A DNA stretch of 64,000 nucleotides from Berberis thunbergii (taxonomy: Eukaryota > Streptophyta > Magnoliopsida > Ranunculales > Berberidaceae). The stretch is taken from contig QNQO01000520.1 of the NCBI GenBank assembly GCA_003290165.1, positions 372,001 through 436,000 on the forward strand, written 5' to 3'. Position 1 is the first letter of the stretch. Each line of letters begins with the position of its first letter. Positions 56,201 through 64,000 of this stretch are shown piece by piece. Made by a program: the position numbers and the translations under genes. Under the pieces are notes generated by a model. It did no database searches. It saw only the letters and a program-made list of their open reading frames with translations, and was not told where the DNA came from.

Positions 56201-59200
56201 TATTAGGAAAGATGACCTCAATCGTCAATTAAGTGTTACCCTACTGGGTAGGCAACATGAATGTTGTCGCCACAGCTACGAAAAAAATGGAGACATTTGA
56301 TAGGGCCCAAAAAGTCTAACAGGAAATAATTCAGGTTTCCTGAAATTTATCTGGGAGGATGTAGGCAGGGGAAAGTGTTCCTAGTTTACCTCAAGGCAAG
56401 GAAGGCCCTTGAAGATTGAGAATTCAGATTGTTGCTTAAAACTTAATTCTCCTTTACAATTAGAGAAATTAGCCAGAATAACAGTCAAAACAGGCTTGTC
56501 TAACAACCATCTAGATCCCTAATCACGTGTATAACCATAAGCATCACAATTACACACGTGTTTAGGTTCCATTTTGTGTGGCGTCTGAATGCAAGTCCAG
56601 TTTCTTCTTGATTTGACTAGTATTTATAGTCATTGTCCCTCAAGTCAACTAGCTTCCTCTCACGTTGTCTTTTGTTTAATTTTCAGTGGTCTCGCCAACA
56701 AAAATCAATAGTTTGCTATTTATTGTACATAGTCCATTTACAATTGTTTCCTTCTACCTCTCCGCTATATTGATCCTAAAACGAATAAATGATGAACAAT
56801 GATCTGCCTATATTAGTTATTACCAGCACAACTTAACTATACCTCGATAAAAACCAAGCACAAAGAAATGAGTGAAAGATGGGTCTCACCCCGCACATAC
56901 AAATTACGTTATACATATATTCAAACCTTTCAAACATACCCCAAATCTCTGAGAGCCAAAGCAACTGCACAGAAGTTGGGAATTCCACTCTTCGCTACCT
57001 GATGAAAGACACAATATTAGATATTATGACAGGAAAATTTATGATATTAAATGTGAGAAAGTATAGTAATGCTCCCAACAACAATTGCGACAACAATTGA
57101 AAAAACAAGGTATTTCAAATACATACATACATACATACATAAACTGCAACCCGACTTGAGGAAAAATCATGAAACACTGTCAATATTAGCTGAGGTTTTC
57201 CCTCAACTAGTTTGTGACCAAACTAGTACCCGTACACATGCTTTGCATGTTCCTTACGGATGGTTGGTATTAGACACGGAAAAAAAGAATATTAGAAAGG
57301 CAAGGACCTAATTAATAAAGGTAAGTTACCATGGCTAAGTTTTACTTACATCATATGTATCGACAAGGGCAAGAAAGCTATTAGGGAATGCCAATGCATA
57401 CGAAGTGAAAGCTGCTAACTCACTTTGATTAGTCTCACCAAAAGTGCCACGCAACGAATTCGTCCACTGAAAAGTATGTACAAACACATCCAAATCAAAT
57501 AGGAGCACAAAAGCAGGAACTAGGAGGAAGAAAGGAAAAATTCAAATGGAAACATGCTATAGCCAAGATTCCATGATATTTAAGTGCTTGTTATATATTT
57601 CACATCATCTACAAAGAATGTCAGTTTTTATTCATGTTGGTAACTAGCATCATAAATGGATATGGAATATATTGATCATCACATTTTCTACGCACATTCA
57701 CGTCTCCGTCCTATTGGTGCCGGCAGAAATATCAGCAACCTACAATGAGCTAATCCTCAAATATAACCTTGAGATGGCAATGTCATTCCAAATACCTATA
57801 TCCATTTTTCAAGCCTAGAAATCCTTTCTGCAGAGAGTCCAAAAAAATCTTCCATATTTCCAAACTTACGTCATCCACCAACACCTTTTAATTCCCATTG
57901 TGGGGTAGGGTTTACAGTAACTTTTAGTCATCTGGAAGGAAGTTTGAGTTGAACTGTACTAAAGCTTTCAATAAGCTTGTTATATTGTGTTTATGAAAGC
58001 GGTCATGTACCAAGGATGAAGTACACGCACAGATCATGAGCAACTTGAAAAGATAATACAGTGCTACTTAACTCACAAACGAAGGAGCACCTTTCATATT
58101 TATAAAGTTAACATTGGCAGGGCTTCAGAAAAAAAAATAACATAAAAAATAACCCAGAGGAACTAGTTTTCTGCACCTAACATGGCCGGCGATTGTATAC
58201 CCCTTTCAAACTTGAAGAAAATACAGCGACTGGTAAAATAGCTTTTACAAAGAGAATAATACTAATAACAAGATAACCATTGTTCTTGTACCAGGTATAA
58301 TGGACACATGAAATAATTATCCATGGTAAGGTGCTTCCTAGCTGAAGGTCGCCATGTACACTCTAATCTCATCTGGCCACTCTATGGATACTGTCTACTG
58401 CAACAAACCTAACCTCAGCTTTCAATTATTTTATCTCTTGAAGAATTTTTGTCCTCCAAGAAGTAAACCGGTAAAGAATTGAATATATAAACACCAATAC
58501 AACCTTATAAATGCTAATATTTGTTTCTAGACTTGTAACAGATTATATAATTAGTTAGTGAACAAGATATGCAGTAACCTATCTGAAATTCAAGAAATGA
58601 ATAGCAAAGAGGAACCCATAGACTCCCAATGTCACGAACCTGCAGTTTGCTGAGCCAGGTCTGCACCAGACTAACAAAGTCTTCACAAGTACTCGAGCCA
58701 TCACAACTACAGAGAGATTTATCTATGATCTCATCAGGACTCTGCAGGGAAAGTGATAAATTAGATGTGTCACAAATATTCATAAAATAAAAAAATAGAA
58801 AAAAATCCATCATTTTTTAGCTAAAAAAAAAACATTTGGTGATTTCCATGATCAAGCGTAAGCAACTGCAGGTTAACAGGAGCAACACAATTTAATTTTT
58901 GTGGCACAAACTCTTGGATCACAAAGCAATAACAAATTGATTTAGTTTTACATAGATATTTATATCAATTAAAAAGAATAAATAAGCCACAGGGCAAAGG
59001 ATCTAGATATTTTAGTGGCATGTATAAATGCATTGGGGTGGGGGTGGGGGGTGACTGTTACGAAAAGAAATGACAAAGATGCAAAAGAAGCTTAGCCTAC
59101 ACGAACACCAACCAAAAGAAACAAAACAGTTTGTTCAAAATAGTCAAGAGAAGATTTGCTTTCAAATTGACAACCATTGATAGGTTACTGAATGCATAAT

Positions 59201-62200
59201 CTCCTCTTATGACAAACTTTGGAGCTTGCGTGCATAAACATGAAGATTGTAATGAAGTAAATCAGAAAATACACACCTACAAAGATTCAAAGATAAATGT
59301 GTGCTCAAAGGCTTGAAGAAAAAACAAAGTACAATTATTAGAAAAAGAAGTTGGCCACAATCAATATATGAATGTAATTTTATTAGTACTCAGCATCTCA
59401 ATCGAAAATAAAATAAAATACTAGGATGAGTATTTACATGGTTAATAATTACTGACCATGAATGAGCTAACAAAGGCATGAGAATGCGTCCCACGAAGTG
59501 GTATTCCAAATAATTTTCCAGCTTCAACATTGCTGCCAATGGAGAGATTTATACTAAAACACGAGATAAATAAATAGTGAAAATCAACGGAACAAAAACC
59601 AATTGAGAAGAACCACTATAACATGGTAAGCATGTGTAAAATGGTACATCAACCGACTAAATTATTGCTGGTTTATGAATTGGCTTTGATAAGACATGCA
59701 AACATGTCTCATGGGACTTGTTATGTATTACATGTCAAAGATGGGGTGGGTTTTGGTGAAAGATTGTAAGTGCATCAAGGTGTGGCTTCCACAGATGTAA
59801 TCCTTTTTGGCAGGTTGGCCAATAATTGCACTTTTCAAAACAAAAGCAGGAAAAGAAAGGTAATCATTTATACCAACTTCCATCGCCATCGTGGCAGAGA
59901 CTATTTGATAGCAGGGTCCAAAGCATCCAAAGCAGGCACGGAGCTTGGGGGGCAAGTGCACTATTTGATAGCAGGGTCCAAAGCAGGCACAAAGCTAGAG
60001 GGGTCAAGTGAGGGCACTTGCCCCCATTGACTTTTGATTATTTTTTTATTATATTTTTTCTATTTGCCGATCTTACGATGCCGACGATATCATCCCGCCT
60101 CACCCCTTTCTCTCTCCCTCTGTTCTTTGATATGTTGATGACCCCGCCCCGCCCCTATATTCTTTTCTGCTCCTTGTATCTGTTTACTGCGAGACCAAGA
60201 CCGACACCGCCCCACTGCCTCCTCTTTTCGTTTCCTTTCCTCTCTATTTAATTTATTTCCCTTTCCCACCATCACCATCAGTCATCAGCAACCCCAATCT
60301 CTTTCGGCTGCTTTGAGGCAGAAGAAGGTTTTTCTTAAAGTATTTTCTCAAGATGAATTCGCATATCAAGATCTACTTTAGTATTTTATTCATAGATGTT
60401 TTATGGAGATACATGAAAAATTCGACCCATTAGTTTTTCCTCAAGATACATGTTTGTCTCTTGAGGTTCATCTATGGGTTAATATTTGAAGGCCACTTTG
60501 ATAATCAATGTGAATCTTTTGACAGCCAACGCATGTTGATTACTAGTCCTGGGGGAGACTGCAGTAGTGATTAATGTTGGGGGTATCATTTAATTAGCTA
60601 TTTTTATAGGAAAAATCGCAAATAACCCTTTTTTTTTGTAAACATATAATTTTACATTTGAAATTAATTTTTGTCCCCTACAAAGTAGCTTGTTGGATTC
60701 AGTTTCATCTTCCATAGATTATAAGTAGTTTTGTTTAGCAATTAGTGTTTTGTATATATTTATGTATTGTTCAAATTTAAAAAAAATATATATATTAATG
60801 TAATTATTATTATATTACCATTAATTAACTATGATTCATAACTCCGCCCCCTTTCAGCAAAAATCCTGGCTCAGTCATTGGTCCAAAGTACTAATAATCT
60901 TCACTTACTATCAGGATAACTGAAGTGGTGCACCCTCAACTAGTGGCTGCCATCATCCATTGGACAAGACTTGTACCAAGTTAGAAATCTCAAATTTCTT
61001 TCTTGAACCTTTTGAAGTCACTTTGAGATTGAAATTTACTCCCTCATAAAATGTGGTGTCTAGAGTGGGAGACTTGACATTACATGATGCTTAGGAGATG
61101 TTTTGACAAATACTTTGCCATCAAAGAATTTTGGCGTTCCCTTGAAGGTAGTAAGTCAAAGTAAAGATTTATGGAACATAATAATCGACATTCTAGAAGA
61201 AGATTGCATTGTGGACTTTGCCATCCAAATCATAGACTCATCACGTTTGAAATCATGGAAATTAGCCGAGTCCCTAGTGTGCCACATCTTAATATTTGTC
61301 CACGCAATTCGTCGGCCTAGGGTAACAGCATTAGGCTGAGTTGTTGGTGCCCCCGTCATCTTCATCTCCCCACCTCAGGAACGAAGCATGTTGAGCCTTT
61401 TTATAGGATCCGAAATCAAGTCCTCCAAAGAAAATGGAGAGTCAACTCACAGTCAATGGACCAAACCCATTTATCAATTAAGAAAGGGACCAAAGCAACT
61501 TAGTGTATTAATTAGGTTTGTACAAAAAAAAGTCTAATTAACCCAAAGAACAAATGAGTAACATAGATACATGCATACTACACACACATCAATAAAGTTT
61601 TAAAATAGGAAACCTTGTTGCGTCAAAACCACCCATATAGCAGTATTTTGATGCACTTATTCCACCATCAGGGCCCTACATAACAAAGAAATATGGATTT
61701 TATTAATGAGGAGAAACTAAAATAATGAGGAGAGACATAAGTAACAGAAATCAGATGAAACGAAAATCAGTAACCTGTGCACGTCTAAGCCCAAACTCAA
61801 GTAGGAGTTTGGACTTCCCTGCAACAAACCGATGTCTAGCAGCATTTGTAGCAGCTAAAGAAGCATAATTGATAAGGTTCACAAATGAAGTTTCCAGTAG
61901 TTGAGCTACCTGGAACAAGATAGAAACAAGATTCATGTCTTTTGTACTAGAAGAACGAGATTAAAAAAAAAAAAAAAAAAAACTTTAGCATGCATATAAT
62001 TCAAATAAATTTCAAATAAAAACTTCTATTACAAGTCTTGAAACTTACAGCGACTGGTCCTTCAACTCTTAATAAGGGTGTTTTCGGAAAAACAACTGAT
62101 CCCTCAGAAACAGCGTAGACTTCAACATCGGAACAATCAATGCCCCTAAGATAATCAAAAAACCCATCCTAGAGTAAAACAAGGAATGTAGTAGTCAATC

Positions 62201-64000
62201 ACACATAATTCAGAAAAATAAACAATTTTAAAAAGCGATAATAAACGATAAAGAGACATTCATGTGTTGAGCATGAATTCAGAAAAAAGGTAAATAAAAT
62301 AAAATAAGATTAGCAATAATAAATATTTCTTACCTTTCCAAAAACGCATCCCTATAATACTTTTTTTATTACTTTGTTACAGTTTTTGCGTGATAAATAT
62401 AATGAGTTTGATAATAACTTCTGATGAAAATGGTTTCCAATTGAGGATCTTCACTGCCACCTAGAATAATAAGATTGTAAAAACACTGACATTGTGAGCG
62501 TAGTTTTACGAAATACAGAATTGGGCCTTTGTTTCACGTCCGTTTTCAGAAAATTAAATATTTAAAGAATGTGCGAAGTCTAAATGAGATTCTTACCAAG
62601 AACAGAACGCTCTCATCTAGGGGAGCCCGAGACCCGTAAAAGAAATTGTGTAGCATGAAGAGTTGAACTACTATTAACAAGTTTCAAAGTTTGAAATTGA
62701 GAGATTGAACAGCCTAAGGGTAATACAATCTTTAAAGTAATAAACCTGTATAAGACTAGAAAATGATGGATCTACTGTGCTCTTGTATATCTCTAGCCTT
62801 CTATGAATGAGTAAATGGCCAATAAAACTTCAATAGATTAAGACCCTATGCCTTGTTCAACAGATACAATATGTGGAGGGTTAACTGCTTGTAATCATAC
62901 AGACATATTATTTAAGCAATTAATATAACATGAATGCTGTAATATGATGATAATGTTTGGAATTACTCAAAAACAATTAATATACTAGTGTTTTAGCTAT
63001 AGAGAAAACTGGTCACATACCATATACCCATGTCCAAATGTATTTGACATGATTATGGAATTTTTTTAATAAGGTAAAAATATAAGTGACGAAAGTGGCT
63101 ACAAAAAGGAGGGAACCCTTTGGAAACTTAAGCCCCCGAATCAAAATGTATTAATTTGTATACAAGGAATCTAAAAACAATATGTGGAGGGTTAACTGCT
63201 TGTAATCATACAGACATATTATTTAAGCAATTAATATAACATGAAATCTGTAATATGATGATAATGCTTGGAATTACTCAAAAACAATTAATATACGAGT
63301 GTTTTAGCTATAGAGAAAACTGGTCACATACCATATACCCATGTCCAAATGTATTTGACATGATTATGGAATTTTTTTAATAAGGTAAAAATATAAGTGA
63401 TGAAAGGGGCTACAAAAAGGAGGGAACCCTTTGGAGACTTAAGCCCCCGAATCAAAATGTATTAATTTGTATACAAGGAATCTAAAAACAATCAAATGAT
63501 TATGCGATTTGAAGGATCCAGTTATTGTGGAGTGTTAAGGAAGTTTCTTCCAATAGCTGAAAGTAAGCTCAACATCCCGCCTCTATAATTTATTTAGTTT
63601 ACTTTTTCGGGATCAACCTAGAGTTGTATTCAATAGAACGAAATATTACAATACAGGCACAAAAAATAAAAAATAATATATATATATATTATTTTACAAC
63701 CATACCACACTGTTCCAATTATACAATCAAATTTTAAATCGGTACCTAAATAAACAACAATCAGAATACAAGTAATGTGAATCATAGAACTAAATTACCT
63801 CACATGTACCAGGCAATGATTCACGGAGAAAGGCAATGTCATCCTCGGTCAATTTAAAATTAGCAATGAGCCGAATGCATTCTTCTAAACCAGCAAAGAT
63901 AGTGTATTCACCACCAAAGGGATTTCTCCGGAAAAACAGATCGAACCTAAAAAATTTTGGTGGTTACTGGTTAGGCAGTTGAAAGACAGCTTAACTTTAG
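50268..64000 (-). CDS. Nicotinate phosphoribosyltransferase (NAPRT), 3' thirteen exons; 5' end outside the window
   Basis: The enzyme makes nicotinate mononucleotide from nicotinate and PRPP, the first step of the Preiss-Handler NAD salvage route. Exons from the 5' side (plus coordinates): 63799-63946 ([18 protein letters not shown]), 62049-62168 ([20 protein letters not shown]), 61775-61909 ([17 protein letters not shown]), 61614-61675 ([20 protein letters not shown]), 59457-59532 ([17 protein letters not shown]), 58640-58741, 57350-57466 ([16 protein letters not shown]), 56940-56998 ([13 protein letters not shown]), 55888-56061 ([19 protein letters not shown]), 55341-55475 ([20 protein letters not shown]), 55164-55262 ([16 protein letters not shown]), 51294-51401 and about 50439-50550, with the last exon 50268-50345 ending [11 protein letters not shown]. 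Exon ends are GT-AG and phases agree. THSHAF holds the conserved His region and LDSGDL the PRPP-site region. The exon at 55888-56061 lacks one nucleotide. The N-terminal exons lie beyond 64000. Confidence 0.93.
51402..53680. other. NAPRT intron, first part: repeats, no gene
   Basis: The segment contains a tandem duplication of about 195 bp (53139-53283 and 53335-53468, sharing AGGTCGAGACTACGGGAATC) and a (TAA)n run at 53521-53551. At 52490-52515 TTGGTACCAAAGCACTGAAGC resembles a primer binding site without LTR support. Open frames here (for example 51704-51997) have no recognised homology. Confidence 0.5.
53684..55135 (-). mobile_element. Decayed small LTR retrotransposon with a gag zinc knuckle, in a NAPRT intron
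   Basis: A direct repeat of about 95 bp (53686-53781 and 55044-55134, sharing AGAACTAATCTA and TTTTCATATTCAATC) marks the LTR ends. Next to the right copy, CTAATACCGG (minus strand CCGGTATTAG) resembles the tRNA-Met primer site. Next to the left LTR the minus strand has the purine tract CAGGGAGGGTG (about 53931-53942). On the minus strand near 54100 a CCHC knuckle reads [14 protein letters not shown]. There is no pol. The right LTR is truncated beside the exon at 55164. Confidence 0.55.
55476..55887. other. NAPRT intron, no other feature
   Basis: Simple intron with GT-AG ends; nothing recognised. Confidence 0.6.
56062..56939. other. NAPRT intron, no other feature
   Basis: AT-rich, no recognised repeat or gene. 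The next intron (56999-57349) contains a short (ACAT)n run at 57121-57141. Confidence 0.55.
57467..58639. other. NAPRT intron, no other feature
   Basis: 1.2-kb intron with only ordinary AT-rich sequence. No recognisable mobile element was found. Confidence 0.5.
58742..59456. other. NAPRT intron, no other feature
   Basis: AT-rich, with a G-rich run at 59035-59052. No recognisable element. Confidence 0.5.
59984..60880. mobile_element. Non-autonomous hAT-like element in a NAPRT intron
   Basis: It is flanked by an exact 8-bp duplication GTCCAAAG (59976-59983 and 60881-60888). The left end is CAGGCACAAAGCTAGAGGGG. The right end, read on the minus strand, is CAATGACTGAGCCAGGATTT, similar to the CAATGGCGGACCCAGGATTT end of the element at 7752. 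Just before the left end the flank plus the first about 35 bases are repeated (59907-59965). No transposase. The interior is pyrimidine-rich. Confidence 0.75.
60889..61613. other. NAPRT intron, no other feature
   Basis: A 78-residue open frame at 61103-61339 has no recognised homology. No repeat was identified. Confidence 0.45.
62169..63798. repeat. NAPRT intron with a 311-bp tandem duplication
   Basis: 62866-63176 and 63177-63490 are two consecutive copies (shared start ACAATATGTGGAGGGTTAAC, shared end AATCTAAAAACAAT), differing by eye at fewer than ten positions. The remainder of the intron is AT-rich without a recognised element. Confidence 0.85.

Overview
The window is plant nuclear DNA, most likely from an angiosperm and probably a eudicot. 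It has genes with many GT-AG introns, plant-type Ty1/copia, CACTA, MULE, hAT and LINE elements, and plant protein families (PMEI, LEA, a plant ABCA transporter, GH35 beta-galactosidase). No species can be named from sequence alone, and there is nothing bacterial or organellar in the layout.

Two host loci form the backbone. On the + strand, 7501-49511 holds a broken copy of the DNA polymerase alpha catalytic subunit gene (POLA1-like). The N-terminal coding block (7501-14120) still has an E2F-type site upstream. The palm-to-C-terminal exons lie at 36051-38724 and the zinc-module and C-terminal exons at 48278-49511. Premature stops, indels, loss of the exonuclease-like and motif A exons, and destruction of the catalytic YGDTDS motif make it a pseudogene. 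On the - strand, 50268-63946 and beyond the window end is a nicotinate phosphoribosyltransferase (NAPRT) gene. Thirteen exons are well preserved, with a single 1-nt deletion in one of them.

The polymerase relic is loaded with insertions. An hAT-like element (7752-8598) and a complete copia element (9007-13666) sit in the 5' coding block. A second, 5'-truncated copia element (15151-34850) lies in the gap where exons are missing. It is itself split by a 13.8-kb CACTA transposon (15697-29493, inserted in its 3' LTR) and by an internally deleted LINE (31739-33496). A palindromic MITE follows (34957-35274). One late intron carries a second CACTA-like element (38893-46993) and a LINE 3' fragment (47311-48250).

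Both CACTA elements carry pieces of host genes. The first has the first exon of RER1, four exons of a beta-galactosidase, and an uninterrupted PMEI-like reading frame lying in the beta-galactosidase intron, next to a decayed TNPA-type transposase gene. The second has pieces of an ABCA transporter, an LRR protein, a BEM46/WAV2-like hydrolase and probably a serine carboxypeptidase-like protein.

The left flank (1-7300) is intergenic. It holds two non-autonomous MULEs with long TIRs and 9-bp target duplications, an LEA pseudogene fragment and two Gypsy-like LTR fragments. NAPRT introns hold a decayed small LTR element, an hAT-like element and tandem duplications. All element boundaries, exon edges and identities were read by eye from the sequence and were not checked against any database.
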